A stretch of 30,881 nt of DNA from an uncultured Mycoplasmatota bacterium (GTDB taxonomy: Bacteria > Bacillota_I > Bacilli_A > RF39 > UBA660), in contig URHJ01000017.1 of NCBI GenBank assembly GCA_900547465.1, forward strand, positions 1-30,881, given 5' to 3'. This document shows, one piece after another, positions 8,535-16,298 of this stretch. A model generated the notes under the pieces. The model made no database searches. It worked only from the letters and a program-made list of their open reading frames with translations, and was not told the DNA's origin. A program made the translations under genes and the position numbers. How positions within the stretch are numbered: position 1 is the first letter of the stretch; the number at the start of each line of letters is the position of its first letter.

Positions 8535-8756
8535 ATGAACTTTAAAGGTCCTAAACACAATTTCTTTTGCAGATGTAATTACTGCAAACAAAAAAGAAGA
8601 AGTAGTCTCTTCTATTTATCTTTAATTTTGATTTTTTTAATAATTACTTTCTACCAAGCACTTATACTAATATTTATCACAACTAAATTAAATGCCATAA
8701 TCTTATTTATTGAATTCTTATTCATCTTCTTTCTTGGTTTTTTCATTTTCCTTTAA
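8535..8756 (+). CDS. small hypothetical membrane protein
   Basis: A 73-aa protein I do not recognise. A basic, Cys-containing head (residues ~8-22, FFCRCNYCKQKRR) precedes two hydrophobic helices (about 24-45 and 52-73). The ATG at 8535 is preceded by AGGTGAT at proper spacing, which is the best evidence that it is translated; a GTG three codons earlier lies inside that SD. Its last 39 bases overlap the 3' end of the convergent YsxE-like gene. A hydrophobic AT-rich ORF of this size could arise by chance, so I keep the confidence moderate. Confidence 0.5.
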   Translation: MNFKGPKHNFFCRCNYCKQKRRSSLFYLSLILIFLIITFYQALILIFITTKLNAIILFIEFLFIFFLGFFIFL

Positions 8757-9614
8757 TATAAAATCACGAGTCTTTGTAACATAACGAACAAAAAAATATG
8801 TATTTTCACTATTACTATAATGATTAGAACCCCATTTTAATTTTCCAGGAATTGATATTAATGACAAAAAAAGTAAATATTCATCTTCCGTATATAAGAA
8901 TTTTGATTGATAAATATCGAATAAAGTAGACATTTCAACATTCATATAATCATGCTTATAAAAATATATAAAATCATAAATAGGAATACCTCTACTAGAT
9001 TCTTCCCAACTAATTAAACTTTTATTATCACCTATTAATAGATGTTCTAAACAAGGCTTATTATGTAATAGAACTACTCTTTCTTTTTTCTTTTCACTTT
9101 TTTTCTTGTACCATTCTTCTAAACGTTCTCGAGAAAAATTCAAAGCAGAATAAACAAAAGATATATTTCGAATCAATAAATATTCCTCAGGACTCATATA
9201 TACCTTTTGTTCTATAATATCCTGCAATTCGTGATAATAAGTATCAAGATAAGTAATCTCTCCTAAAGTATCTTCATAAATTTTTTTTACATCATCCATA
9301 CTAACTTCTCTATAATAAGTTGTTTTATTATGTAATAAACTAAGAATATATACAAGCTCTATTCCTTTCTCAGGAACAGGTATATCAACTTCTTCAATAT
9401 ATGGATATATATCATAATCATTAACACTATCAAAATCTAATAAATAAGGAAAATTTCTATTATCTAAATAAGAATATAATCGTAAATCATCAAGGAACTT
9501 ATTCTTTATCACATACTTACCTCTATTAGTATCAATAATACTAATATTCCCCTTTTTTTGATAAGATCTAATACTTAAATCATTCTTATCCAAAAAAGCT
9601 TCTATCTTATTCAT
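8718..9614 (-). CDS. CotS/YsxE-like spore-coat kinase-fold protein (degenerate kinase)
   Basis: A 298-aa protein with the fold signature of the CotS/YsxE branch of the choline/aminoglycoside kinase superfamily. The C-terminal half contains LLHNKPCLEHLLIGDNKSL, then SWEESSRGIPIYDFIYFY, aligning with the H-x-D...N and IDWE...YDLA segments of active kinases. The catalytic Asp is replaced (HNK), the following Asn is replaced (EHLL) and the metal-binding Asp is Glu (SWEES), so it is probably not a working kinase. Its start overlaps the upstream SpoVID-like gene by 8 nt without a clear SD, which indicates translational coupling. The spoVID-ysxE pairing is conserved in Bacillus, where YsxE is a coat-associated protein. 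The assignment rests on both pattern and context; sequence similarity alone would be weak. Confidence 0.7.
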   Translation of the reverse strand: MNKIEAFLDKNDLSIRSYQKKGNISIIDTNRGKYVIKNKFLDDLRLYSYLDNRNFPYLLDFDSVNDYDIYPYIEEVDIPVPEKGIELVYILSLLHNKTTYYREVSMDDVKKIYEDTLGEITYLDTYYHELQDIIEQKVYMSPEEYLLIRNISFVYSALNFSRERLEEWYKKKSEKKKERVVLLHNKPCLEHLLIGDNKSLISWEESSRGIPIYDFIYFYKHDYMNVEMSTLFDIYQSKFLYTEDEYLLFLSLISIPGKLKWGSNHYSNSENTYFFVRYVTKTRDFILKENEKTKKEDE

Positions 9615-10368
9615 TAGTACTAGGTATAATTAACTTACTACCGATCTCTAAGTTATCTAAATCATTATATTCACATAATTCTTCCCTAGTTATCTTATAT
9701 TTATCTAAAACTTTATCTAAAGTATCTTCCCTTCTAAATATATAAACTGAATAAGTAGTAAAAGTTTCTTCTGCACTATCTAGTGAAGCAAACAAAGAAC
9801 CAATATCAGAAGAATTATTATCATTAGCTTCTTTTTCTTCTTTAACTTTTTCATCAATCTTATTAATAGTAACAACCTCCTCTACACTCTTATCATCATC
9901 TACTTCTTCTCTTTCTACATCTGTATTTAAATCTTTAATATCTTCTTTAATAGGTATTTCAATTTCTTTATCTTCTTTTTTATCACCATCACATTCTCTC
10001 TCATCATCATCTAAAACTTCAACATCATCTTCTTCTAAAACAACTTCTTCTACTCCCTCAACTAAAACATCAATATTACATTTTAATGTATCTTCATTCA
10101 CAACTTCATATGTAAAGTCATCAATTGAAATTTTACAAGTCTCTAAATCAAGTCTCTCAGATAAATCTATTTCAGTTGGAATTTCATAAGAAAACTTTTC
10201 TTCTAAAGTAGATGCCTCTGTCATTTTATAAGTACCTGATATAACAAAATTCCCCTTAACTGAACTAGAATCAGCGAACTTTAATGTATGATCTAGGGCA
10301 ATTGATGTAACTTCTCCTATCATACTTGAAAAAGCTATTTCTTTTTCAAAAGATATTATTTTTTTCAT
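9607..10368 (-). CDS. SpoVID/SipL-like protein: SPOCS domain, acidic linker, LysM
   Basis: A 253-aa protein with three parts. Residues ~5-115 resemble the SPOCS (DUF3794-type) N-domain of SpoVID: ISFEKEIAF, then SIALD, VKGNFVISGTYK, a Pro-Ile segment and CNIDVLVEGVEE. Residues ~116-195 form a strongly acidic linker rich in Asp, Glu and Lys. Residues ~205-253 form a LysM domain (YSVYIFRREDTLDKVLDKYK ... GSKLIIPS). In Bacillus SpoVID (575 aa) encases the developing spore with coat protein; this one is less than half that length. The start at 10368 has GAGGGATT upstream. It follows lon by 45 nt, with an A/T hairpin between, and overlaps the YsxE-like gene downstream. Confidence 0.75.
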   Translation of the reverse strand: MKKIISFEKEIAFSSMIGEVTSIALDHTLKFADSSSVKGNFVISGTYKMTEASTLEEKFSYEIPTEIDLSERLDLETCKISIDDFTYEVVNEDTLKCNIDVLVEGVEEVVLEEDDVEVLDDDERECDGDKKEDKEIEIPIKEDIKDLNTDVEREEVDDDKSVEEVVTINKIDEKVKEEKEANDNNSSDIGSLFASLDSAEETFTTYSVYIFRREDTLDKVLDKYKITREELCEYNDLDNLEIGSKLIIPSTNE

Positions 10369-10399
10369 ATAATCCCTCACTTTTCTTTAAATAATATGA

Positions 10400-10428
10400 A
10401 AAAAAAAGAATACTTATGCATTCTTTTT
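10400..10428 (-). terminator. hairpin after lon (terminator or attenuator)
   Basis: AAAAAGAAT/ATTCTTTTT (10403-10411 and 10420-10428) with an 8-nt loop and a T-run on the minus strand. The lon stop codon (10414-10416) lies in the loop. The SpoVID-like gene begins 32 nt later without room for a separate promoter, so partial read-through is expected. Confidence 0.6.
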
Positions 10429-12723
10429 AGTAACAAATAACTTATTATAAATCTCTTCGTAATTAGAAACAAAATTAAATTCTATATCACTTCTGACTTC
10501 TTCTGGTATATCATCTAAATCTTTTTCATTTTCTTTTGGTAAAAATATAGTTCTAATTCCAGAGCGATGAGCACCAATAACTTTCTCTCTAAGACCACCG
10601 ATTGCTAAAACCTTACCACGTAAAGTAATTTCACCAGTCATTGAGATCGTACTATCAACTTGTACATTCTTAAGAAGCGAAACTAAAGCCGTGGCTAAAG
10701 CAATACCAGCACTAGGTCCATCTTTATTTACAGCTCCCTCTGGTACATGAATATGAATATCATTTTTCTCAAGTAAATCTCTATTAATTCCAAACTTATC
10801 TGCATTAGATTTTATATATGAAAGTGCAATTCTAGCAGACTCCTGCATTACTTCACCCAAACTACCAGTAAGTATAAAGTCCCCCTTACCAGAATAATAA
10901 GAAACCTCTATTGGTAAGATATCTCCACCAAAGATAGTATAGGCCATACCATTAACAACACCAATTTGACCCTCTGTATCTTTTGACATATAGTAATACT
11001 TTTTCTTTCCCAAATACTCTTCTAATGACTGAGAAGAAACAGAACAAAAAGTAAATGTTGAATCTAAAAGAAGTTTTTTTACTATCTTTCTTAAAATAGT
11101 CGCAATGACTCTATCAAGTGAACGAACACCAGCCTCTTTCGTATAATATCTAATCATATTTAATATTGCATCATCTTCAAATTGTACCTGTAACTCAGTA
11201 AGTCCATGTTGTTCAAGTTCTTTTGGAATTAAATAATTTCTAGCTATATCTAGTTTTTCATATTCTGTATAACTAGATAACTCTATTATTTCTAATCTAT
11301 CTAGAAGCTCATATGGTATCTGTTCTACATAGTTAGCCGTCGCAATAAACATAACCTGAGATAAATCAAAATCTTCTTCTATGTAATGATCAGAAAATTT
11401 AGAATTCTGTTCTGGATCTAAAACCTCTAATAAACTACTTGCAGGATCACCTTTCATATCTTTTCGCATTTTATCTATCTCATCTATGATAAAAACCGGA
11501 TTAGTAGTTCCTGCTTTTCTAATGCCTTGAATAATTCTACCAGGATTAGCTCCTACATAAGTTCTTCTATGACCAATAATTTCAGCTTCATCATTGATAC
11601 CACCAACACTAATTTTACAACAACTACGATTCAAACTCTTCGCAATTGATAAGGCTAAAGAAGTTTTACCAACACCAGGAGGACCAACTAAACATAGAAT
11701 CGGACTACGTAGATTATTAGTATTTTGTTTAACTGCTAAATACTCTAAGATACGAGATTTAACCTCATCTAAACCATAATGAGATGAATCCAAAACTCTC
11801 TTTACAGAATTCAAATCTTCTACATCTTTAGTAAATTTAGACCATGGAAGATTAAGCATCCAATCTAAATAATCTCTAATGGTACCAAGCTCAGGAGAAT
11901 TAGAATTAGTACTTTCATATCTAGAAATTTCTTTTCTAATCTTCTCCTTTACTTTAGAACTACATTTTAATTTTGAAAGTTTATATTTTAAATTCGCAAC
12001 TTCATCTTCTTTTGTATTAACATCACCAAGTTCTCTTTGAATCATTTTTATCTTTTCTCTCAAATAAAATTCTTTCTGAGTCTCAGATAATTCTTGTTCT
12101 ACATCACTTTCTATTTTAGCTTCTAATTCAACTACTTTTAATTCTTGATTCATATCAAATATTAATAATTTAGAACGTTTAACTGGATCAGCCTCAACAA
12201 TATATTTTTTCTTAATATCATAAGAAAAAGGTAAATAAGCTGCAATTAAATCACATAAATCACTCAAATTAGAAACACTAGAAATCTTATTTATAACTGC
12301 ATTACTCATATAAGGAACACTAGATATATATTTATCTAATGATTTAACTAAAATCTTAGAATAAGCATCATCATCACTATTGTCATATAAATCTAGATCA
12401 GCAATAGATGCTTCATAATAATTATTAGCCTCATAATAATTAGTAACTTTTACTCTTCTTTTACCAGATAAAACTATTCTAGTCTTACCATTAGGTACAT
12501 CTAATTTTAATTTAATTTCACCAACAACACCAATATTCGGAAAAGATGTAATATCTTTTAAATCATTAATAGGATTAATTAACAATATCTCTTTATTCTT
12601 AGACTCTTCTGCCAAAGATAAAATCTCTCTATCTACAGAATCATCACACTCTATACGAACTTCACTATTAGGAAATAAAACCATATCTTGAACAAGTAAA
12701 ACTAGAAAACGTTCATCATTCAT
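10414..12723 (-). CDS. lon: ATP-dependent protease LonA
   Basis: A 769-aa soluble hexameric protease that unfolds and degrades damaged or regulatory proteins. The substrate-binding N-domain (to ~residue 200) is followed by a helical region, then the AAA+ module with Walker A GPPGVGKTS (~residue 349) and Walker B VFIIDEID (~412). The C-terminal protease has the catalytic Ser in KDGPSAGIAL (~668) and Lys in GKVLAIGGLREKVIGAH. The ATG at 12723 has GGAGGTGG at good spacing; a GTG at 12732 lies inside that SD. In Bacillus lonA follows tig-clpX-lonB. Here it follows tig directly. I saw no CIRCE or CtsR box in front. Confidence 0.97.
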   Translation of the reverse strand: MNDERFLVLLVQDMVLFPNSEVRIECDDSVDREILSLAEESKNKEILLINPINDLKDITSFPNIGVVGEIKLKLDVPNGKTRIVLSGKRRVKVTNYYEANNYYEASIADLDLYDNSDDDAYSKILVKSLDKYISSVPYMSNAVINKISSVSNLSDLCDLIAAYLPFSYDIKKKYIVEADPVKRSKLLIFDMNQELKVVELEAKIESDVEQELSETQKEFYLREKIKMIQRELGDVNTKEDEVANLKYKLSKLKCSSKVKEKIRKEISRYESTNSNSPELGTIRDYLDWMLNLPWSKFTKDVEDLNSVKRVLDSSHYGLDEVKSRILEYLAVKQNTNNLRSPILCLVGPPGVGKTSLALSIAKSLNRSCCKISVGGINDEAEIIGHRRTYVGANPGRIIQGIRKAGTTNPVFIIDEIDKMRKDMKGDPASSLLEVLDPEQNSKFSDHYIEEDFDLSQVMFIATANYVEQIPYELLDRLEIIELSSYTEYEKLDIARNYLIPKELEQHGLTELQVQFEDDAILNMIRYYTKEAGVRSLDRVIATILRKIVKKLLLDSTFTFCSVSSQSLEEYLGKKKYYYMSKDTEGQIGVVNGMAYTIFGGDILPIEVSYYSGKGDFILTGSLGEVMQESARIALSYIKSNADKFGINRDLLEKNDIHIHVPEGAVNKDGPSAGIALATALVSLLKNVQVDSTISMTGEITLRGKVLAIGGLREKVIGAHRSGIRTIFLPKENEKDLDDIPEEVRSDIEFNFVSNYEEIYNKLFVTKKNA

Positions 12724-12757
12724 ATTGTCCACCTCCTAAAAAGTAATACTTCTTACT

Positions 12758-12785
12758 ATTATAAATTAAATAAAAAAAATTACAA
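12758..12785 (-). promoter_or_regulatory. sigma-A promoter of lon
   Basis: TTGTAA (12780-12785), 16 bp and TATAAT (12758-12763) on the minus strand, about 35 nt upstream of the start codon. Confidence 0.7.
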
Positions 12786-12808
12786 GCAAAATAGATAAAA
12801 TTTCAAAG

Positions 12809-12836
12809 AAAAAAGACATATATAAATGTCATTTTT
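12809..12836 (-). terminator. terminator of tig
   Basis: GACAT/ATGTC (12815-12819 and 12826-12830) with a 6-nt loop is flanked by A and T runs, giving a U-tract on the minus-strand RNA. It begins directly beyond the tig stop codon. Confidence 0.7.
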
Positions 12837-14117
12837 CTATTTATTAAATTCCTTTAATGAATCAATAGTCTTACGCATTTCTAAATCATATTGAATCATA
12901 TCAAGACCACCAAATTGTTTTAAGAATTCTTCTTTTTCCATTTGATATTTTTCTGCTAAACTAGCTGCTTCTTTTTCTACTTCTTCTTCTGTTACTTCAA
13001 TCTTTTCTAGAGTCATAATTTCTTCTAACATTAAACGATATAAAACATTAGAGTAAGCTTCTTTTTCTAATTGATTTCTTAAATCAGCTTCAGTAGTTCT
13101 ACTAAATTGATAATATAAATCTAAGCTAATCCCTTGCATTCTCATATTTTCTTCAAAACGCTTCATTAAACGATCAATTTCTTCATTTACCATTTCTTCA
13201 GGTATATCAACTTCTACATTCTTAGAAACTTCTTCCAAAATCTTATCAACATAGTTATTTTCAGCTTCCATTTCTTTTCTAGCTTTAATTGATTCTTCAA
13301 TTTCTTTTTCAAGCTTTTCTTTAGAATCAACACCTTCCATACCTAGATCTTCAAAGAATTCCTCATCTAACTCACGAGTTTGTTTTTCTTTAATTTCATT
13401 TACCTTAACTTTAAATACAACAGCTGCTCCTGCTAAATCCTTAGCACCATAATCTTCAGGGAAAGTTAAATTAATATCCTTTTCTTCTCCAACTTTCATT
13501 CCAATTACTTGATCTTCAAATCCTGGAATAAATGTATTAGAACCAATTTCTAAAGAATAGTTTTCTCCTTTTCCACCTTCAAATGCTACACCATCTTTAA
13601 ATCCTTCAAAATCAATAACTGCAACATTACCAGATTCAACTTTACCATCTTTTGTTACAAGTTCAGTATATTTTTCTAATACATGAGAAAGTTCATGTTC
13701 AATTTCCTCTTTAGTAACTTCTACTTTTTCTTTTTCAATCTTTAATCCCTTATATTTCTTTACGTTTACTTCTGGTTTAGTAATGATCTTAAATACAAAT
13801 TCAACACCATCTTCATCAATACCACCTAAGTTGACATCAGGTTGAACAACAGGAACTAATTTATTTTCTTCCATTACCTTCATATAAGCATCTTGTAATA
13901 CATAATCAGCTGCTGGTATGAATAAAGATTCCTTACCATAATGTTTTTCATAAACATCTCTAGGAACTTTTCCTTTTCTAAAACCATCAACTACTGTATC
14001 ACGTTTTTTATCATTAAAAGCTTTATCTAATGCTTTTTTCCATTCTTCTCCTTCAATTTTTATAGTAATCTCATGTACATTTTTACTTTGTTTTTTTTCT
14101 TCTTTCGCTTTTGCCAT
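12837..14117 (-). CDS. tig: trigger factor, ribosome-associated chaperone
   Basis: A 426-aa trigger factor, matching the usual ~430. It binds the ribosome near the exit tunnel and protects nascent chains. The N-terminal ribosome-binding signature GFRKGKVPR is at about residue 42. A central FKBP-type prolyl isomerase domain (~residues 150-245) includes VIDFEGFKDGVAFEGGKGENY and FIPGFEDQVIGMKVGE. The C-terminal helical arms are rich in Glu and Lys. The start codon follows GGAGGG. It is a single-gene unit between its own promoter and terminator. The tig-lon order echoes the tig-clpX-lonB-lonA cluster of Bacillus, minus clpX and lonB. Confidence 0.97.
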   Translation of the reverse strand: MAKAKEEKKQSKNVHEITIKIEGEEWKKALDKAFNDKKRDTVVDGFRKGKVPRDVYEKHYGKESLFIPAADYVLQDAYMKVMEENKLVPVVQPDVNLGGIDEDGVEFVFKIITKPEVNVKKYKGLKIEKEKVEVTKEEIEHELSHVLEKYTELVTKDGKVESGNVAVIDFEGFKDGVAFEGGKGENYSLEIGSNTFIPGFEDQVIGMKVGEEKDINLTFPEDYGAKDLAGAAVVFKVKVNEIKEKQTRELDEEFFEDLGMEGVDSKEKLEKEIEESIKARKEMEAENNYVDKILEEVSKNVEVDIPEEMVNEEIDRLMKRFEENMRMQGISLDLYYQFSRTTEADLRNQLEKEAYSNVLYRLMLEEIMTLEKIEVTEEEVEKEAASLAEKYQMEKEEFLKQFGGLDMIQYDLEMRKTIDSLKEFNK

Positions 14118-14138
14118 AATATCCCTCCAACACGTTAT

Positions 14139-14167
14139 ATTATAACCTATAATATATCATTTAACAA
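14139..14167 (-). promoter_or_regulatory. sigma-A promoter of tig
   Basis: TTGTTA (14162-14167), exactly 17 bp and TATAAT (14139-14144) on the minus strand. Confidence 0.8.
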
Positions 14168-14180
14168 GCAAAAGTTTTCA

Positions 14181-14206
14181 AAAAAAAATAACCAAAAGGT
14201 TATTTT
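14181..14206 (-). terminator. terminator of greA
   Basis: A perfect 9-bp stem AAAATAACC/GGTTATTTT (14185-14193 and 14198-14206) with a 4-nt loop and a T-run on the minus strand. The greA stop codon (14200-14202) is inside the stem. Confidence 0.85.
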
Positions 14207-14673
14207 ACTTCTTTAATTTCAACTTCATAGCTTCCATTTGGAGATTCAACTGTAACAACATCCCCAACTTTATGATTCATCAAAGCTTGAGCAATCGGAG
14301 ATTCATTAGAAATCTTACTTTCAAATGGATCAGCTTCTTGACTACCAACTATTTCATATTCATCTTCATCATCATCATCTATATATTTAATAGAAACAGT
14401 ACTACCTAATCCAACAGTTCCATTATCATTCTTAGTAATTATTGAAACATTTTCTAACATTTTTTCAATAGTTTTAATTCTACCTTCAATAACAGCCTGC
14501 TCATTACGCGCAGCATCATAATCTGCATTTTCTGATAAGTCCCCTAAAGATCTAGCCTCTTTAATAGATTGTATATTTTCAGGACGCTTAACATTTATTA
14601 AATTATCTAATTCTTTCTTTAATTCATCTAATCCCTCTTGAGTTAAATAAACTGTTTTACTATTGTTTGCCAT
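14200..14673 (-). CDS. greA: transcription elongation factor GreA
   Basis: A 157-aa factor, the normal length. It enters the RNA polymerase secondary channel and stimulates cleavage of backtracked RNA. The N-terminal coiled coil carries the conserved acidic tip in ARSLGDLSENADYDAAR (residues ~44-60). The C-terminal FKBP-like domain includes VGLGSTVSI, SPIAQALMNHKVGD and a final Glu/Lys-rich strand. The SD GAGGTG is well placed. In B. subtilis greA closes the yrrK-yrzB-yrrL-yrrM-yrrN-yrrO-udk block. Here it also follows that block but has its own promoter. Confidence 0.97.
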   Translation of the reverse strand: MANNSKTVYLTQEGLDELKKELDNLINVKRPENIQSIKEARSLGDLSENADYDAARNEQAVIEGRIKTIEKMLENVSIITKNDNGTVGLGSTVSIKYIDDDDEDEYEIVGSQEADPFESKISNESPIAQALMNHKVGDVVTVESPNGSYEVEIKEVK

Positions 14674-14706
14674 AATAATTTCACCTCTTAATTAACACTG
14701 CCTAAA

Positions 14707-14735
14707 ATAATACTATAAAACATCAATTTTGTCAA
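14707..14735 (-). promoter_or_regulatory. sigma-A promoter of greA
   Basis: Consensus TTGACA (14730-14735), 17 bp and TATTAT (14707-14712) on the minus strand, about 33 nt before the start codon. Confidence 0.85.
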
Positions 14736-14805
14736 TGACATTTTACTCCAAATTTACTAAAGTATACACATAATTTATGAAGAAATTAGAAAAAAATGCA
14801 TAATT

Positions 14806-15936
14806 TTAACTATTTTTATAAAATGTAACTTGATTCAAGAAAAATTCATCAGTCATACCACTAATAAAATCAATAACAATTCTTTCATTACTAGTATTTT
14901 CTATATAATCTCTAGATTGTTTATTTAAAAATATTTCATAAATAACATTACTATAATCTTTATTATTTAATGCATCTAAATACTCCTCAAAAATTCTATT
15001 CATACCATTTTGATAATAAAGATATTCATCATCAGTAATTGCTTTAGCATATATCTCTTTATAATTAAATTTCTTTAATTTCATTAAAGCTTCATATACA
15101 GAAGGAGACATTTCTATATAGTCTTTATCAATACTATTTTCTATAATAGATAAAATTAATGTATTTACAATTTCTTTATTAGTATTTCCTAAAACATCTG
15201 TAATTTCTTTAGGAAGATTTTCTCTTTCAAAAAGTCCTAAGTTAATCGCATCTTCTATATCTCTACCAATATAAGCAATAACATCTGATATTCGAACAAC
15301 ACAGCCCTCAAGTGTCATAGGAGAATACTTTTTAGACTTTTCTAAATCTTTATAACACTCCCTATATTCTCTTAAGAATTCTTCTTTATCTTTTTTCATT
15401 GGCACATATCTTGGGCTTAACATTTCTCCATTATGACATAAAATACCATCTAAAGTTTGAATAGTTAAATTCTGACCATTACCAAAGTTATCAACATACA
15501 TAAAATTTCTAACCCCTTGAACATTATGAGCAAAATATTCTCCTAAATACTTTAAAGAAATTTCATTAAGCATAGCTTCTCCAGCATGTCCTAAAGGAGT
15601 ATGCCCAATATCATGTCCCAAAGAAATAGCTTCTATCAAATCTTCATTAAGTTTTAAAGCCCTTCCAATAGTTCTCGCAATCTTACTAACCAATTGAACA
15701 TGAATAATTCTCTTTGAAATATGATCATTATTTTTAAATGAATAAACCTGTGTCTTATCATCATATCTAGTATAACTAAGTGAATGAATTATCCTATCTG
15801 TATCACGAAAGAATGGCGTTCTAAAGTCTTCAACTTGTTTCTTGAGACGAACAGCACTACTACTCTTAGTTGCCAACGGACTTAAAAAGTCCTCTTTCAT
15901 TAAATAATTTTTTTTAGCAATATCCAAATACTCCAT
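14806..15936 (-). CDS. dgt: dNTP triphosphohydrolase (dGTPase family, HD domain)
   Basis: A 376-aa HD-superfamily enzyme that cleaves dNTPs to deoxynucleosides and triphosphate. The N-terminus has RTPFFRDTDRIIHSLSYTR, typical of the family. The metal site comprises H79, the H108-D109 pair in LGHDIGHTPLGH, and D218 in RISDVIAYIGRDIEDA. It starts on a TAATG overlap with the preceding 120-aa gene and is the last gene of the trhP1-trhP2-unknown-dgt run. The symbol is used loosely: substrate preference (dGTP alone or all dNTPs) and any allosteric site cannot be read from the sequence. Only a weak A/T hairpin follows the stop. Confidence 0.9.
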   Translation of the reverse strand: MEYLDIAKKNYLMKEDFLSPLATKSSSAVRLKKQVEDFRTPFFRDTDRIIHSLSYTRYDDKTQVYSFKNNDHISKRIIHVQLVSKIARTIGRALKLNEDLIEAISLGHDIGHTPLGHAGEAMLNEISLKYLGEYFAHNVQGVRNFMYVDNFGNGQNLTIQTLDGILCHNGEMLSPRYVPMKKDKEEFLREYRECYKDLEKSKKYSPMTLEGCVVRISDVIAYIGRDIEDAINLGLFERENLPKEITDVLGNTNKEIVNTLILSIIENSIDKDYIEMSPSVYEALMKLKKFNYKEIYAKAITDDEYLYYQNGMNRIFEEYLDALNNKDYSNVIYEIFLNKQSRDYIENTSNERIVIDFISGMTDEFFLNQVTFYKNS

Positions 15937-16298
15937 TATCCCCTACTCCTTAAATATTTATTTATTTCTTTTATCTTTTGCTTACCTCCATGAAAAGATG
16001 GTATATTATCGCAATAAATACTAGACTTACACTTTTCATTTTCATAAGAAGTTATATATCCTTTAATATCTGTAAGTGATACTAAATTTTTCTTTTCTAA
16101 ATCGTCAGCCAAAATAAAAACCTCGCCTGGATCAACAATAGTAAAAAAAGAATCATAATTAAATATTTTAATTTCTCTACCAGTGCAAATTTCCCTAGGA
16201 TTACAAAGAAAACCTGTTTTTACAATTACTTTTCCAAGTTTTTCAACTCCAATACAATCATCTGTCTTTAGATATAAATCAACTCCATAAAATTTCAT
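15936..16298 (-). CDS. hypothetical protein between trhP2 and dgt
   Basis: A 120-aa soluble protein I do not recognise. It has no membrane segment or signal peptide. Visible features are a central Cys pair and Arg/Gly-rich turn (CNPREICTGREI, residues ~35-46), an acidic hydrophobic stretch (IVDPGEVFILADDLEKKN), two more Cys near KCKSSIYC and a basic C-terminus (GGKQKIKEINKYLRSRG). The start at 16298 shares a base with the trhP2 stop (TAATG), with AGGAAG 8 nt upstream. Its own stop overlaps the dgt start in the same way, so the three are tightly coupled. Context suggests nucleotide or tRNA metabolism, but no function can be assigned. Confidence 0.8.
   Translation of the reverse strand: MKFYGVDLYLKTDDCIGVEKLGKVIVKTGFLCNPREICTGREIKIFNYDSFFTIVDPGEVFILADDLEKKNLVSLTDIKGYITSYENEKCKSSIYCDNIPSFHGGKQKIKEINKYLRSRG

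Noticed and set aside
11594..11779. Plus-strand ORF opposite the lon Walker A region
   Set aside because: Antisense shadow of a highly conserved domain.
12724..12836. Heat-shock operator (CIRCE or CtsR box) upstream of lon
   Set aside because: Neither the TTAGCACTC inverted repeat nor the GGTCAAA tandem repeat is present.
14761..14806. A/T hairpin after dgt as a terminator
   Set aside because: The stem is only about five A/T pairs (AAAAT/ATTTT); not distinguishable from background in this AT-rich DNA.
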